A stretch of 64,000 nucleotides of DNA from Providencia alcalifaciens DSM 30120 (GCF_000173415.1 NZ_ABXW01000070.1:141322-205321), one strand, 5' to 3'; positions 52,483 through 63,860 are shown, numbered from the stretch's first letter. Program-made: numbers and translations. The notes: a model not told the origin generated them from the letters alone.

Positions 52483-53940
52483 TTATCGATTAAAACGGCG
52501 CAGTAATCGGTTTTTTAGCCCTGTATCAAAACGCCAGATATGATCAAATATCTTCATGATACCGGGCTTCCCATAATTTGAGACAGATACCGCATGGAAG
52601 CGGTATTTACCAACTTTTTGAAGGGATTTTATTTTTTGGATCAGCTCATCAGGTAAACGTTGAGCCACAAAATCCGAAATCACAACCGCATCCGCATCAC
52701 TCCACTGTTTTGATTCTAATTTTACGGTTGTTTCGCGTAAACATGCCGCTAAGTCAGTACCTCCACGAAATGTTTGGTGTAAGAAGCGCATACACTGTTC
52801 TAAACCATCTGCCGAGAGAAGATCATAATGGACTATTTCAGTGGAAAACAGCATGACATGGCAGGCTCGATTATCCGCCAGCGCAATTTTCATTAAAGCC
52901 AGACAAAAAGCTTTTGCACAGCGCTCGTTAATGCCTCCCATGGAGCCTGAAGTATCGATACAAACAACAAACGGTCCCCGAGGCTGTTCTTCATGCTGAT
53001 GATGAGTTACTGGGCGCAAAACCTTGCGTTCCTGCCAACTTTCCCCTTGCAATCGATAGGTAATGAGCTGTTTCTCTAGTAGCTTTCGGTAAAATTCAAA
53101 TTCGATATCTTCTAGCCCTAACATTGCGAGTTCAGCGGGTAATAACCGCAAAATATCATCACTTTGGTTTAAACCATTCACTTGTTCAGGCACTGTTTCT
53201 GGGACTTTTTCCATTACCGTCATCGGTTCAAGGATGACGTTATCATCCAGAAGAGATTTTGCAGATTGGCTACGTCCTAACAGCTGGGCTATTTTCTCCA
53301 GTTCAGGTTGCTGACGTAAAAAATCACTGTAGCGGGCAATCAACTGGTCATTATAAGAAGCAGGGTTACTAAACCCTTTACTAAGATCCCATAAACGTCC
53401 TGAAGAGCGTTCATTTTCACCTAAAATATCCTCAAGGTTACCACTGAGAGCTAAGCGTCGTTGTAGTTCCGCCAACAATTGCTCTTTTTCTTGTTCTAGG
53501 AGCTCTTTATGTAAAGTTGTTACTTGTAAAATCAAACTGATGCGCCAGCGTTGAACAATCAAAGATTGCCGTGCACTCCGATTTTCTATTTTCCCTTTTT
53601 GTAGTTGTAATGCTTCACGGTAAAACGGTGAATCCAGCTGCTCTAATCTGGCGATGAAACTGGGTAATTGAGAGAAAAAAGTATCCGTGGGTATCCCTAA
53701 TGATTTTTGGTATAGCCCAAATTCTTCAGATAATTGCTGTGGAACTAAAGCATCTTGTAGTTTTTGCTTAAGATCTTTTTTCCAACTGGAGAGATCTTTT
53801 AAGAGCGCTTTTTTTAATCGCGGGTGCTTTTCAAAAAAAACGGTCAGCTGTGGGGTAGCAAGAAGAGAAATAATAATCTCCTCAATGAGCTGGCTTTCAT
53901 TCACGGAAAGCAGTAACTCTAACGACGCTAGGCTCATCAT
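52483..53940 (-). CDS. viaA: VWA-domain protein ViaA, partner of RavA
   Basis: A 485-aa protein whose C-terminal von Willebrand A domain carries an intact MIDAS motif (FVVCIDTSGSMGG, DxSxS) plus GGTDLA. It binds and stimulates the RavA ATPase; in E. coli the pair affects respiratory complexes and aminoglycoside sensitivity. QPRGPFVVC, AKAFCLALMKIAL and the C-terminal IFDHIWRFDTGLKNRLLRR match E. coli ViaA. It starts two bases after the ravA stop codon, so it is co-translated. Two adjacent ATGs are possible starts. Confidence 0.93.
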   Translation of the reverse strand: MMSLASLELLLSVNESQLIEEIIISLLATPQLTVFFEKHPRLKKALLKDLSSWKKDLKQKLQDALVPQQLSEEFGLYQKSLGIPTDTFFSQLPSFIARLEQLDSPFYREALQLQKGKIENRSARQSLIVQRWRISLILQVTTLHKELLEQEKEQLLAELQRRLALSGNLEDILGENERSSGRLWDLSKGFSNPASYNDQLIARYSDFLRQQPELEKIAQLLGRSQSAKSLLDDNVILEPMTVMEKVPETVPEQVNGLNQSDDILRLLPAELAMLGLEDIEFEFYRKLLEKQLITYRLQGESWQERKVLRPVTHHQHEEQPRGPFVVCIDTSGSMGGINERCAKAFCLALMKIALADNRACHVMLFSTEIVHYDLLSADGLEQCMRFLHQTFRGGTDLAACLRETTVKLESKQWSDADAVVISDFVAQRLPDELIQKIKSLQKVGKYRFHAVSVSNYGKPGIMKIFDHIWRFDTGLKNRLLRRFNR

Positions 53941-53942
53941 AA

Positions 53943-55460
53943 TTAGTTAGCCACTTTGCCCAGTATTTGCTGACGGAGCTGTGTTAATTTATCGGTAAGC
54001 TTCATGAAACTCTCTTCGACACCTGCCAGCCAATGTGCTTCGATAAATAGATTGGGTTGTTGTTTTTCAAATTGATATTTTGCCCCTTGAATCTCATTTT
54101 GAATGGTATCCAGTTTATCTAACCACTCTTTATTATTTGTGGCGGGTGTCGCAGCGACGTTTTTATTTTGCAAATATAAGGTTGATGCTTGATGGCTGAC
54201 ATCTAATAGCTGGATTTGGTTTAAATTATTCACTTCAGCTGCCAGTTCTTGGGCGAAACCAATACCATTAAGATGGGCAGATAATGTAGTCCCTTTATTT
54301 AAGAAATTCACCAACGCCTTTTTCTCAGTCGTGATAAATGTCACTTTCATATTATGCAGCTGCAATGGGCGATGTAAAAAGAGGGTCATACGTCCTTCGC
54401 TGATATTTTCAGGTAATACATAAGAGGCTTTGCGTGCAAACATCGCATTATTTTTTAAAACCTTAAACGCATCTTGATTATTTTGATCTTGCGTGGATGA
54501 CATCCATTGTTGGTAAACTTGCTCAATTTCTCGCGTAAATTTACGTTGTTGCCAGCCATCCTCTTGAACGAGAGATTTGATCAACTGGGGCAGTAAATTC
54601 ATAGACTGCATATCGTGCCATAAACAATCTTTGAGCAGCACAATATCCAAAGGTGAAACTGAATCCCGACCGTTAAAGAAAGCACTTGCCTGTAATAAAT
54701 AAACGGCCTTCTTCCAGCGTCTATCAGAGACATATAAATTCTTTTCTGTTGCATCAATCTGTTGGCGTAACTGATAAATCAGTTCAAAACAATGATCGGG
54801 CAGCGAAATTTTGGGAATTTCTTTTTGCCATTCCCGGTACTCTTCTTCACTGATTTTTAGGTGATCAGGAACCAAATTCTCTTCTTGTGGATATTTGCCC
54901 GTTAATAAAGCACGGAAGTTTTGTTTTTCTTGAACTTTATCCAGCCAAATTCGCAGTAACATCCTATCAAAAAGTGCTTCAAGGCTATTATCAGCATCCG
55001 GCAGTTCATTAGATGCCGTCACTAATAAGCGCATCGGGATATTTTTTTCTACGTCCCCATTACGGAATTTACGCTCATTAATGGCGGTCAATAAGGTATT
55101 TAAAATCGCTGGACCCGCTTTCCAGATCTCATCCAGAAAGACAACTTCCGCATCCGGTAGATACCCTTTGGTTAACCGTTCATAGCGACCTTCATCTTTT
55201 AAGGCTTGAATGGATAGTGGTCCAAATATCTCTTCAGGAGTAGAAAAGCGAGTCATTAAATATTCGAAGGCATTAGCTTGGCGAAATGCATATTTCATAC
55301 GACGGGCAATTAAGCTTTTCGCTATTCCCGGTGGTCCCAATAAAAATACGCTTTCTCCGCTGAGAGTCGCGAGTAAACACAAACGAATAGCTTGCTGACG
55401 TTCATACAAGCCACCTTCAAGGTAGTTGCTCAATTGGGCTATCCGTTCAGCTAATTGCAT
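53943..55460 (-). CDS. ravA: MoxR-family AAA+ ATPase RavA
   Basis: A 505-aa MoxR AAA+ ATPase. The Walker A motif is LLGPPGIAKSLIARR near residues 40-54, the Walker B motif VVFLDEIWKAGP, and the sensor-1 region is RLLVTASNELPDADNSLEALFDRM (cited in part). The C-terminal part holds the LARA-type discontinuous domain, which in E. coli binds the lysine decarboxylase CadA/LdcI. It forms the ravA-viaA operon. It is divergent from the rbs operon. Confidence 0.94.
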   Translation of the reverse strand: MQLAERIAQLSNYLEGGLYERQQAIRLCLLATLSGESVFLLGPPGIAKSLIARRMKYAFRQANAFEYLMTRFSTPEEIFGPLSIQALKDEGRYERLTKGYLPDAEVVFLDEIWKAGPAILNTLLTAINERKFRNGDVEKNIPMRLLVTASNELPDADNSLEALFDRMLLRIWLDKVQEKQNFRALLTGKYPQEENLVPDHLKISEEEYREWQKEIPKISLPDHCFELIYQLRQQIDATEKNLYVSDRRWKKAVYLLQASAFFNGRDSVSPLDIVLLKDCLWHDMQSMNLLPQLIKSLVQEDGWQQRKFTREIEQVYQQWMSSTQDQNNQDAFKVLKNNAMFARKASYVLPENISEGRMTLFLHRPLQLHNMKVTFITTEKKALVNFLNKGTTLSAHLNGIGFAQELAAEVNNLNQIQLLDVSHQASTLYLQNKNVAATPATNNKEWLDKLDTIQNEIQGAKYQFEKQQPNLFIEAHWLAGVEESFMKLTDKLTQLRQQILGKVAN

Positions 55461-55705
55461 AAGGGGTTCCTTTTCTCTAAATAACTCGTCTAAGGGTTAG
55501 AGGGAGATGGTTATTGACCAAGCTATTGCTAGGTTATCCGTCCTTTTATTCATTGTGCAATCAGTTTCGTGATTTTTCTTTGATATTATTTGGCATAAAG
55601 CACACCTAATATCCGTGTGTTGGCGGATTGAATATTTACTGAGCAGGAACGATTCAGCGATAACTTATTCAATAAGTTAGCTTTTTATGCATAAAAATAG
55701 GCTAA

Positions 55706-55729
55706 CGAAACGTTTCGATAGTGATCACA
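55706..55729 (+). promoter_or_regulatory. RbsR operator 1 with overlapping CRP-like site
   Basis: CGAAACGTTTCG (55706-55717) is a perfect palindrome identical in core to the known RbsR operator. It overlaps a CRP-like TTCGA-N6-TCACA (55714-55729, 8 of 10 half-site bases). It lies in the 391-base gap 55461-55851, which otherwise holds only the ravA and rbs promoters. Confidence 0.7.
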
Positions 55730-55777
55730 AAACCAAGATAAGAATATTGAGTTGTGGCTGTTCTTTACTATTATTGT

Positions 55778-55799
55778 ATGAGCGAAACGTTTCGCTCAT
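55778..55799 (+). promoter_or_regulatory. RbsR operator 2, 22-bp perfect palindrome
   Basis: Arms ATGAGCGAAAC and GTTTCGCTCAT form an exact palindrome, 53 bases before the rbsD start. It is centred 77 bp from operator 1, so two RbsR dimers could act together, possibly by looping. Confidence 0.85.
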
Positions 55800-55851
55800 G
55801 ATGTATCGAAACCCCATAGTAGAAAAAACAGACTAAAAACGGTGGTAAAGA

Positions 55852-56271
55852 ATGAAAAAAGGTATGCTGCTTAACGCTAATATTGCTGCCGTGATTGCGA
55901 AATTGGGTCATACCGACCATATCACGCTTGGCGATGCTGGCTTGCCAATTCCTACTGGCACAGAACGTATTGATTTAGCAGTGACACAAGGACTACCGGA
56001 TTTCATGTCTGTTTTGCGGGTCGTTACCCAAGAAATGCAAGTAGAAAAAGCAATACTTGCCCAAGAAATCAGCAAAATAAATCCACAAATGGAAAAAGCT
56101 ATTTTAGCCCATCTTCATGAATTAGAAGCGGCACAGGGAAATCACATTGAAGTCATTTATTGCAGCCATGAGCATTTCAAACAACGAACTCATGATAGTA
56201 AAGCCGTGATCAGAACAGGGGAATGTTCACCCTACGCAAATATCATTCTTTGTTCCGGTGTGACTTTCTGA
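55852..56271 (+). CDS. rbsD: D-ribose pyranase
   Basis: A 139-aa enzyme that interconverts beta-pyranose and beta-furanose forms of ribose so that RbsK receives the furanose form. The start [22 protein letters not shown], the GDAGLPIP loop, and the C-terminal [19 protein letters not shown] agree with E. coli RbsD. It is the first gene of the rbs operon, behind two RbsR operators. Confidence 0.96.
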   Translation: MKKGMLLNANIAAVIAKLGHTDHITLGDAGLPIPTGTERIDLAVTQGLPDFMSVLRVVTQEMQVEKAILAQEISKINPQMEKAILAHLHELEAAQGNHIEVIYCSHEHFKQRTHDSKAVIRTGECSPYANIILCSGVTF

Positions 56272-56278
56272 GGTGACT

Positions 56279-57793
56279 ATGCAACCTTTATTAGAACTAA
56301 TCGGCATTGATAAAGCTTTCCCTGGAGTAAAAGCACTCTCTGGAGCCGCTCTAAAAGTCTACCCAGGTAGAGTGATGGCGCTAGTGGGAGAAAATGGTGC
56401 TGGTAAATCCACCATGATGAAAGTGCTCACGGGGATTTACAATAAAGATGCGGGAGCGATCCGTTACCTTGGTAAAGACGTGGCATTTAATGGTCCAAAG
56501 AGTTCCCAAGAAGCGGGGATCGGGATCATTCACCAAGAGCTAAACTTAATTCCAGAATTAACCATTGCTGAAAATATCTTTTTAGGTCGCGAGTTTGTAA
56601 ACAAGTTTGGCAAAATTGACTGGAACAAAATGTTTAGTGAGTCAGATAAACTCCTCCAGCGACTCAATCTTAATTACGATAGTCACCAAACCATTGCTGA
56701 ATTATCCATTGGTGAACAGCAAATGGTCGAAATTGCTAAAGTTCTCAGTTTCCAATCTCAAGTCATCATTATGGATGAGCCGACAGATGCGCTGACTGAT
56801 ACCGAAACCGCCTCACTCTTTCGCGTGATTGAAGATTTAAAATCCCAAGGTTGTGGGATTGTGTATATCTCTCACCGTTTAAAAGAAATTTTCGAAATTT
56901 GCGACGATGTGACCGTTTTTCGTGACGGTCAGTTTATTGGTGAAAAGCCCGTCAGTGAATTAGAAGAAGAAAAACTGATTGAGATGATGGTCGGACGTAA
57001 GCTGGAAGACCAATATCCGCGAGTCGATGTGCCTGTTGGTGATATTCGTCTTCAAGTTGAAAATGTTTCTGGTCCCGGTGTAACCAATGCTAGCTTCACA
57101 CTAAGAAGCGGTGAAATTTTAGGTGTTTCAGGTTTGATGGGCGCAGGACGTACAGAGTTGATGAAAATCATCTACGGCGCAGCACCGAAAAAATCCGGCA
57201 ATATCCAGCTAGAAGGTAAAAACGTCACCTTAAAAACCCCGCAAGATGGTTTGAATAACGGCATCGTTTATATTTCCGAAGACCGTAAGCGCGATGGTTT
57301 AGTACTGGGGATGTCAGTAAAAGAAAATATGTCCTTAACTGCATTAGGTTACTTCAGCCACTTTGGCGGTACATTAAAGCATGGTGAAGAGCAAATGACC
57401 GTGGGGGATTTTATCCGCTTATTTAATATTAAAACCCCATCCATGGATCAGATAATTGGCAATTTATCTGGTGGTAACCAGCAAAAAGTGGCAATTGCCC
57501 GTGGATTAATGACCCGTCCAAAAGTTCTGATTCTTGATGAACCAACCCGCGGTGTTGATGTTGGGGCAAAAAAAGAGATCTACCAATTAATTAACCAATT
57601 CAAAAAAGAAGGGCTGAGTATCATCCTCGTTTCTTCAGAAATGCCTGAAGTCATTGGGATGAGCGATCGCATTTTGGTTATGCATGAAGGGCATATCAGC
57701 GGCGAATTCTCCGCCAAAGAAGCAACGCAGGAAGCCTTAATGGCGGCCGCAGTCGGTAAAAATTACGGCTCAGTTCAGGAGTTAACAGCATGA
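56279..57793 (+). CDS. rbsA: Ribose ABC importer ATP-binding protein
   Basis: A 504-aa double ATPase of the ribose importer. The N-terminal domain has Walker [13 protein letters not shown] and signature [10 protein letters not shown]. The C-terminal domain has [15 protein letters not shown] and [16 protein letters not shown], with a degenerate first half as in other sugar ATPases. The frame opens at a GTG (56273), but the ATG at 56279 follows GAGGTG and is preferred. It is 7 bases after rbsD and overlaps rbsC by ATGA. Confidence 0.96.
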   Translation: MQPLLELIGIDKAFPGVKALSGAALKVYPGRVMALVGENGAGKSTMMKVLTGIYNKDAGAIRYLGKDVAFNGPKSSQEAGIGIIHQELNLIPELTIAENIFLGREFVNKFGKIDWNKMFSESDKLLQRLNLNYDSHQTIAELSIGEQQMVEIAKVLSFQSQVIIMDEPTDALTDTETASLFRVIEDLKSQGCGIVYISHRLKEIFEICDDVTVFRDGQFIGEKPVSELEEEKLIEMMVGRKLEDQYPRVDVPVGDIRLQVENVSGPGVTNASFTLRSGEILGVSGLMGAGRTELMKIIYGAAPKKSGNIQLEGKNVTLKTPQDGLNNGIVYISEDRKRDGLVLGMSVKENMSLTALGYFSHFGGTLKHGEEQMTVGDFIRLFNIKTPSMDQIIGNLSGGNQQKVAIARGLMTRPKVLILDEPTRGVDVGAKKEIYQLINQFKKEGLSIILVSSEMPEVIGMSDRILVMHEGHISGEFSAKEATQEALMAAAVGKNYGSVQELTA

Positions 57794-58752
57794 GTTCAAC
57801 AACCGCACCATCAAAACGCTACTTCAGCAAAGCATGGCTAATGGAGCAAAAATCCTTAATCGCCCTATTAGTTTTAATTGCGATTGTTTCAACCTTAAGC
57901 CCCAACTTTTTTACAGTAAACAACTTGTTTAACATCCTTCAACAGACTTCTGTGAACGCTATCATGGCTGTGGGAATGACATTGGTTATTCTGACTTCAG
58001 GTATTGATTTATCAGTCGGCTCACTACTGGCGCTAACCGGTGCTGTTGCGGCATCTATGGTCGGTGCTGATGTTAATGCATTTGTTGCAGTGGCAGGCGC
58101 TTTAGCGCTCGGAGCAGCAATTGGGGCATGTACAGGTGTGATTGTTGCTAAAGGTAAAGTACAGGCATTTATTGCAACATTAGTGATGATGTTATTACTG
58201 CGCGGTGTGACCCGTGTTTATACCGATGGTAGCCCAATTAATACTGGATTTAGTGATAACGCTGACTTGTTCGGTTGGTTTGGTATTGGTCGCCCATTAG
58301 GTATTCCTACCCCTGTATGGTTAATGGTTATCGTCTTTGCTGCAGCGTGGTACATGCTGCACCACACTCGCTTAGGTCGTTATATCTATGCGTTAGGTGG
58401 AAATGAATCAGCAACGCGCTTGTCGGGGATTAATGTCGATAAAATTAAAATTATCGTTTACGCCTTATGTGGCTTATTAGCTGCTCTGGCGAGTGTCATC
58501 GAAGTTGCACGTTTATCATCAGCTCAGCCAATGGCAGGTAATGGCTATGAATTAGATGCGATTGCCGCGGTTGTCCTCGGTGGTACAAGTCTTGCTGGTG
58601 GTAAGGGGCGTATAGTTGGTACGCTGATTGGTGCCTTGATTCTCGGTTTCCTAAATAACGGATTGAACTTATTAGGTATTTCTTCAAATTACCAAATGAT
58701 TGTTAAAGCCGTTGTGATTTTATTAGCAGTGCTCGTTGATAACAAAAAATAG
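57790..58752 (+). CDS. rbsC: Ribose ABC importer permease
   Basis: A 320-aa inner-membrane permease with about ten helices. Conserved are [23 protein letters not shown] near the start and the EAA-like loop [25 protein letters not shown]. It matches E. coli RbsC (321 aa) throughout. It overlaps the rbsA stop by four bases (ATGA), implying translational coupling. Confidence 0.96.
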   Translation: MSSTTAPSKRYFSKAWLMEQKSLIALLVLIAIVSTLSPNFFTVNNLFNILQQTSVNAIMAVGMTLVILTSGIDLSVGSLLALTGAVAASMVGADVNAFVAVAGALALGAAIGACTGVIVAKGKVQAFIATLVMMLLLRGVTRVYTDGSPINTGFSDNADLFGWFGIGRPLGIPTPVWLMVIVFAAAWYMLHHTRLGRYIYALGGNESATRLSGINVDKIKIIVYALCGLLAALASVIEVARLSSAQPMAGNGYELDAIAAVVLGGTSLAGGKGRIVGTLIGALILGFLNNGLNLLGISSNYQMIVKAVVILLAVLVDNKK

Positions 58753-58791
58753 TGATTATGACCCCTACCCGATAACGACAGGAATTTTCTT

Positions 58792-59682
58792 ATGAAACTG
58801 AATAAATTAGCGACTTTATTTACCGCATTTGCACTAACAGCAACCGTCAGTGTGAATGCGATGGCAAAAGAGAGCATCGCACTGGTTATTTCAACCCTGA
58901 ACAACCCATTCTTTGTGACCATGAAAGATGCAGCACAAAAAGAAGCGGATAAACTGGGTTATGAACTGATTGTTTTGGATTCTCAAGATAACCCAGCGAA
59001 AGAGTTAGCGAACGTACAAGATTTAACGGTGCGCGGCACCAAATTAATGCTGATCAACCCAACTGATTCTGATGCGGTGGGCAACTCAATTCTGATGGCA
59101 AACAAAGCAAAAATTCCTGTTATCACCTTAGACCGTGCAGCTAATAAAGGTGAAGTGGTGAGCCATGTTGCTTCCGATAACCGCATGGGCGGAAAAATGG
59201 CGGCAGACTTTATCGCCAAGAAAACGGGTAATGACGCTAAAGTGATCCAATTAGAAGGTATTTCTGGAACTTCTGCGGCTCGTGAGCGTGGTGAAGGTTT
59301 CAATGCGGGTGCGAAAGAGCATAAATTCAACGTATTAGCGAGCCAGCCTGCGGATTTCGACAGAACTAAAGGCTTGAACGTTATGCAAAACTTACTGACA
59401 GCACATCCTGCTGTTCAGGCTGTTTTTGCGCAAAATGATGAAATGGCACTCGGTGCATTAAGAGCGCTGCAAACTGCGGGTCGTGATGATGTGCTAGTGG
59501 TTGGATTTGATGGCACAAATGACGGTATTAAGGCAGTTCAAGGTGGAAAATTAGGTGCGACAATTGCTCAGCGCCCAGATCAAATTGGTATTGTTGGGGT
59601 ACAGATCGCAGATAAAGTATTAAAAGGCGAAAAAGTAGAAGCAACAGTTCCTGTTGAATTAGAACTCGTGGTAAAACAATAA
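58792..59682 (+). CDS. rbsB: Periplasmic ribose-binding protein
   Basis: A 296-aa periplasmic binding protein with a signal peptide ([25 protein letters not shown], cleavage about residue 25; cited as [17 protein letters not shown]). The mature part has [19 protein letters not shown], the hinge and ligand residues in [17 protein letters not shown], and [14 protein letters not shown]. In E. coli it delivers ribose to RbsAC and the chemoreceptor Trg. A hairpin after it may protect the mRNA. Confidence 0.96.
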   Translation: MKLNKLATLFTAFALTATVSVNAMAKESIALVISTLNNPFFVTMKDAAQKEADKLGYELIVLDSQDNPAKELANVQDLTVRGTKLMLINPTDSDAVGNSILMANKAKIPVITLDRAANKGEVVSHVASDNRMGGKMAADFIAKKTGNDAKVIQLEGISGTSAARERGEGFNAGAKEHKFNVLASQPADFDRTKGLNVMQNLLTAHPAVQAVFAQNDEMALGALRALQTAGRDDVLVVGFDGTNDGIKAVQGGKLGATIAQRPDQIGIVGVQIADKVLKGEKVEATVPVELELVVKQ

Positions 59683-59726
59683 TTCCATATAAAGTAACAA
59701 TCCTTGATAAAACAAGAAGATTGAAG

Positions 59727-59757
59727 AACCGCCGTGAACTATAGCGGCGGTTTATTT
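59727..59757 (+). repeat. Hairpin between rbsB and rbsK
   Basis: AACCGCCG (59727-59734) pairs with CGGCGGTT (59745-59752), followed by TATTTAAT. It could be a leaky terminator or 3'-stabilising stem, explaining higher rbsB output than rbsK. The 103-base gap contains no ORF. Confidence 0.6.
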
Positions 59758-59785
59758 AATTGCGTAGCAAAAGGAAATAAATGTT

Positions 59786-60709
59786 ATGGCAGCAGCTAAA
59801 CTGGTTGTTTTAGGCAGTATCAACGTTGACCACATTCTTAATGTGCAACAGTTTCCCCAGCCAGGTGAAACTGTAAGAGGCGATCGCTACCAAGTTGCCT
59901 TCGGCGGCAAAGGGGCTAACCAAGCTGTGGCGGCAGGACGTAGTGGTGCTGATATAACATTTATTGCTTGTGTTGGTGATGATGATGTTGGCATTAGCAT
60001 CAAAAAACAGTTACAAAAAGATTCCATCAAGATTGACTGCATTGACTCTGTTGCAGGTGAAACAACAGGGGTCGCTCTGATTTATGTTAATGGTCAAGGT
60101 GAAAACATCATTGGGATTAATGCGGGGGCAAACGGGCACCTTTCTACTGAACGATTAGCGGCTTATCAACAAAAAATCATTGATGCAGATGCCTTATTAA
60201 TGCAACTAGAATCTCCGATTGAAACGGTACAAATGGCAGCTGAAATTGCTCGCCAACATCAAACTCAAGTGATCTTAAATCCTGCGCCTGCACAAGCGTT
60301 GCCTGATTCGCTGTTGTCGCTGGTGGATGTTATTACACCAAATGAAACTGAAGCTGAGCATTTAACGGGGATTGCTGTTAATGATGACGATGGTGCGCAA
60401 AAAGCAGCACTAGCGCTTCATCAAAAAGGTATTCATAAAGTGATGATTACATTGGGTGCTAGAGGCGTTTGGTATAGCGAATCAGGTAAGCAAGGTAAAA
60501 TAATACCGGGCTTTAAAGTGAAAGCAGTAGACACCATTGCAGCAGGTGATACATTCAATGGGGCGTATGTAACTGCGCTACTTGAAGGCCAATCCGATGA
60601 AGATGCTATCATCTTTGCTCACGCAGCTGCGGCTATTGCAGTTACGCGCCCGGGGGCACAACCTTCTGTTCCATGGCGTAATGAAATTGACCAGTTTCTT
60701 CTTCAATAG
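59786..60709 (+). CDS. rbsK: Ribokinase
   Basis: A 307-aa PfkB-family kinase that converts ribose to ribose-5-P. Signatures are VAFGGKGANQAVAAGRSGA near residue 36 and the PfkB motif DTIAAGDTFNGAYVTAL with catalytic Asp in GAGDTF-like AAGDTF. It matches E. coli RbsK closely (NPAPAQALPD, ITPNETEAEHLTG). It is followed 10 bases later by rbsR. Confidence 0.96.
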   Translation: MAAAKLVVLGSINVDHILNVQQFPQPGETVRGDRYQVAFGGKGANQAVAAGRSGADITFIACVGDDDVGISIKKQLQKDSIKIDCIDSVAGETTGVALIYVNGQGENIIGINAGANGHLSTERLAAYQQKIIDADALLMQLESPIETVQMAAEIARQHQTQVILNPAPAQALPDSLLSLVDVITPNETEAEHLTGIAVNDDDGAQKAALALHQKGIHKVMITLGARGVWYSESGKQGKIIPGFKVKAVDTIAAGDTFNGAYVTALLEGQSDEDAIIFAHAAAAIAVTRPGAQPSVPWRNEIDQFLLQ

Positions 60710-60718
60710 GATTAATTT

Positions 60719-61720
60719 GTGGCAACAATGAAAGATGTTGCTCGCCTTGCGGGCGTATCAACATCCACCGTCTCCCATGTTATCAACCAAAATCGCTATG
60801 TCAGTGAAAGTGTGACCTCACGGGTAAAAAGTGCAATTGAACAACTCAATTATGCACCTTCAGCCTTAGCGAGAAGTTTGAAAATGAATCGCACAAATAC
60901 AATCGGTATGTTACTCACTGCGAGTAATAACCCTTTTTATGCTGAGGTGGTGCGTGGAGTCGAGCGTAGTTGCTACGAACTGGGTTACAGTTTGATCCTA
61001 TGCAACACGGAAGGGGATCTGAAACGCATGGATCATAGCTTAGAAACTTTGCTGCAAAAGCGCGTTGATGGGCTACTTATTATGTGTACTGAAGTGCAGG
61101 GACCATCCAAAACTGTTTTTTCCCGTTATCCATCGGTTCCAACAGTGATGATGGACTGGTCTCCATTTGAATCTGCTGGCGATATTATCCAAGATAACTC
61201 GTTCCTTGGTGGTGAAATTGCAACACGTTATTTAATTGATGCTGGTTTTACGCGAATCGCTTGTATTGCCGGTCCTCAAGATAAATCCCCAGCGCAGGCG
61301 CGTTATCAAGGCTTCCTTCATGCCATGAAAGCAGCATCGCTGAATATCTACGATGAATACATTATCTTCAGTGATTTTGAGTTTTCGGGTGGATTTGACT
61401 CGATGAATAAACTCTTGGCACTACCGAATCCCCCAGATGCTATTTTTGCGGGGAATGATGCGATGGCGGTCGGTGCTTACCAAGCGATTTACCAAAAAGG
61501 CATGAAAGTGCCTGACGACATTTCCATTATTGGTTATGACGATATTGCACTCTCTTCTTATATGATCCCGCCACTCACCACGGTTCATCAGCCGAAAGAT
61601 GAACTTGGTCAGCAAGCGGTTAACCAACTTATTTATCGAATGGATAATCCAGATGCTGAACCATCTGTTTTAGTCTTAACGCCAAAACTAGTGGAACGTC
61701 AATCAGTGAGGAAACGCTAA
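60719..61720 (+). CDS. rbsR: LacI-family ribose operon repressor
   Basis: A 333-aa repressor with the N-terminal DNA-binding domain [20 protein letters not shown] and the hinge helix [14 protein letters not shown], followed by a ribose-binding fold ([35 protein letters not shown]). Translation starts at a GTG (60719), preceded by TAGGA, giving the E. coli-like start MATMKDV. It should bind the two CGAAACGTTTCG palindromes upstream of rbsD. Its stop overlaps that of the convergent hsrA. Confidence 0.95.
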   Translation: MATMKDVARLAGVSTSTVSHVINQNRYVSESVTSRVKSAIEQLNYAPSALARSLKMNRTNTIGMLLTASNNPFYAEVVRGVERSCYELGYSLILCNTEGDLKRMDHSLETLLQKRVDGLLIMCTEVQGPSKTVFSRYPSVPTVMMDWSPFESAGDIIQDNSFLGGEIATRYLIDAGFTRIACIAGPQDKSPAQARYQGFLHAMKAASLNIYDEYIIFSDFEFSGGFDSMNKLLALPNPPDAIFAGNDAMAVGAYQAIYQKGMKVPDDISIIGYDDIALSSYMIPPLTTVHQPKDELGQQAVNQLIYRMDNPDAEPSVLVLTPKLVERQSVRKR

Positions 61721-63123
61721 TTCTGCGTTTTCTCGGATTTTTTGTCTTTAATTAAATTATCACCATCGGTTTTACTGAGTAATAGAAACACAAAGGCAGA
61801 AAGTAACGTTATAGCTCCGATCGTAATAAATGTGTAATGGAAGTTATCCACAACATTGCTATTTGGCTGATTATCAAAAAAGCTCAAAATGGTAGCACTC
61901 ACCGCGATCCCAAAACTAATAGACAGTTGCTGAGTCACGGCTAACATACTGTTGCCGGCGCTAGCGTTATTATCTGTTAAGTCCGCTAAGCAAATGGTAT
62001 TCATGGCAGTGAACTGTGTGGACATCACCATTCCTAAAATAAACAGTGGGATAATGAGCAAGTAAATCGACATATCGGGGCTTTGCAGTGAAAATTGTGA
62101 AATCATCAACCCGATAATTACCGTGACAGTAAACAGCGTATTTCGATACCCAAATCGAGTTAAGATTCTGGTGACTGCAGATTTAGCTGTAATTGACCCA
62201 ATCGCCAGCGGAGCCATCATCATTCCTGCCACAACGGCTTCATAACCAAATCCTACTTGCAGCATCAATGGCATTAAGAATGGAATACTTCCAGTACCTA
62301 ATCGAGTGGCGATGTTACCGCTAATACCAATGGAAAAGGTTCTCGTCTTAAATAAGTTGAGCGGAATAATCGCATGCTTAATGCGCCTTGCGTGAAGTAT
62401 ATAAAGAAGAAGGCAAAGAAAACCGCCCAGAACTATCGCTAAAGGTATATAGCTAGATAATGATTTATCGCCAAACAGATCCAGACTGACTGAGAGCATG
62501 ACCAAGCCAAACCCGAATAGGATAAACCCGAGGGTATCAAACTTACGTTTCGGCATTTTAAAATCAGGCATATGCTTTAATGCATAAATAATACCGAGTA
62601 CACCAATAGGGATATTAATAATAAATATCCAATGCCATGTGGCATAGGTGACAAGAATCCCGCCTAACAAAGGTCCTAATATAGGACCGACTAATCCAGG
62701 AATAGTCACAAAGTTTAAAATTGGCAAGAGTTCACTACGGGGGTAAGCACGGATCAATGCGAGTCTTGCTACAGGCATCATCATCGCACCGCCAATTCCT
62801 TGAATCACTCGTGAAGCCACTAACACTGTGAGTGAGGGAGAAAGCGCACAGAGTAGTGAACCTAGAGAAAAGAGAGAGACGGCAATAATAAAGATACGTC
62901 GAGTGCCAAATCTGTCTGCGAACCAACCACTCACTGGGATTAGTAACGCCACGGTTAAGGTATAGCTCACAACGGCAGATTGCATCGCTAATGGGGAATG
63001 ATGCAAACTTTTGGCAATATCAGGTAGTGCCGTATTCAATATAGTGGCATCCAACGCTTGCATAAAGAAAGCCATCGCGGCAATCCACGGCAAACCCGAC
63101 ATATTTTTAGCAGTCTTAAACAT
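61717..63123 (-). CDS. hsrA: MFS transporter HsrA-like (14 helices)
   Basis: A 468-aa DHA2-type major facilitator. It matches E. coli HsrA (YieO): start [35 protein letters not shown] (motif A), [24 protein letters not shown] and [26 protein letters not shown] (all cited in part). Substrate unproven; a homocysteine link has been reported in E. coli. It lies between rbsR and yieP, as in E. coli, and is probably transcribed from a promoter after yieP. Confidence 0.9.
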   Translation of the reverse strand: MFKTAKNMSGLPWIAAMAFFMQALDATILNTALPDIAKSLHHSPLAMQSAVVSYTLTVALLIPVSGWFADRFGTRRIFIIAVSLFSLGSLLCALSPSLTVLVASRVIQGIGGAMMMPVARLALIRAYPRSELLPILNFVTIPGLVGPILGPLLGGILVTYATWHWIFIINIPIGVLGIIYALKHMPDFKMPKRKFDTLGFILFGFGLVMLSVSLDLFGDKSLSSYIPLAIVLGGFLCLLLYILHARRIKHAIIPLNLFKTRTFSIGISGNIATRLGTGSIPFLMPLMLQVGFGYEAVVAGMMMAPLAIGSITAKSAVTRILTRFGYRNTLFTVTVIIGLMISQFSLQSPDMSIYLLIIPLFILGMVMSTQFTAMNTICLADLTDNNASAGNSMLAVTQQLSISFGIAVSATILSFFDNQPNSNVVDNFHYTFITIGAITLLSAFVFLLLSKTDGDNLIKDKKSEKTQN

Positions 63124-63167
63124 CCGTTACCTATTGATAATTTGGTGAGCGAATTCGTTCTATTAGC

Positions 63168-63860
63168 TTATTTTTGCATTGTCGTTAATAAGGTATAGCA
63201 GAGATCGCAAGCTTCACGACTCTTACCATTAATAATAGCATCGGCAAGTTGTTGGTGAAGTTCTACTTCTATTGCATCATTTTCCGTTATTACATCAAAG
63301 TAAAGTTGATATACCGATCTAAAGAGATTGGCGAACGAAATTAAAAATGGATTACAGCACGCACGATAGATAGTTAGATGAAAACGAAAATCGACTTTTA
63401 TCCAATGAGACCTATCAAACTCCTTATCGAGGAGAGTCATCTCATTAGACAGTAATTGCAGGGTCTGTTTTTGTTCTTCTGTGGCGTTTAGTGCTGCGAG
63501 ATAACAAGCTTGGGGTTCAATGGCGAGACGAACAACTTGAAAGTGTTTAATCACCACGGATTTTTCTTCACTGTTAATCCACCAATTTAGCAAGTCTTGA
63601 TCGAGGAAGTTCCAATTAGAAGCGGGCATCACTCGAGTACCAATTCGGGGGCGTGCTAAAACCATACCTTTCGCGGCTAATATTTTAATGGCTTCTCTGA
63701 TGGCTGTTCGGCTGGCATTAAACTGTTTTGATAACTCTAATTCGCTGGGAAGAATAGTATCAGATAAATAGGATTCTTTTAAAATGAGCTGCCCAAGACT
63801 CCGAGCAATAATAAAAGAGAGGTTTTTTTGTGAGGCATTTTGTTGTTTACTCAATTCCAT
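63168..63860 (-). CDS. yieP: GntR/FadR-family regulator YieP
   Basis: A 230-aa regulator. The N-terminal winged helix has ILPSELELSKQFNASRTAIREAIK and GMVLARPRIGTRVMP. The C-terminal all-helical FCD domain carries the expected His/Asp metal-ligand pattern (DFRFHLTIYRA). It resembles E. coli YieP closely (NWNFLDQDLLNWW). It sits 44 bases upstream of hsrA, so the two are probably co-transcribed. The remaining 140 bases of the window show only an AT-rich promoter-like stretch; in E. coli an rRNA operon follows beyond yieP. Confidence 0.9.
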   Translation of the reverse strand: MELSKQQNASQKNLSFIIARSLGQLILKESYLSDTILPSELELSKQFNASRTAIREAIKILAAKGMVLARPRIGTRVMPASNWNFLDQDLLNWWINSEEKSVVIKHFQVVRLAIEPQACYLAALNATEEQKQTLQLLSNEMTLLDKEFDRSHWIKVDFRFHLTIYRACCNPFLISFANLFRSVYQLYFDVITENDAIEVELHQQLADAIINGKSREACDLCYTLLTTMQK

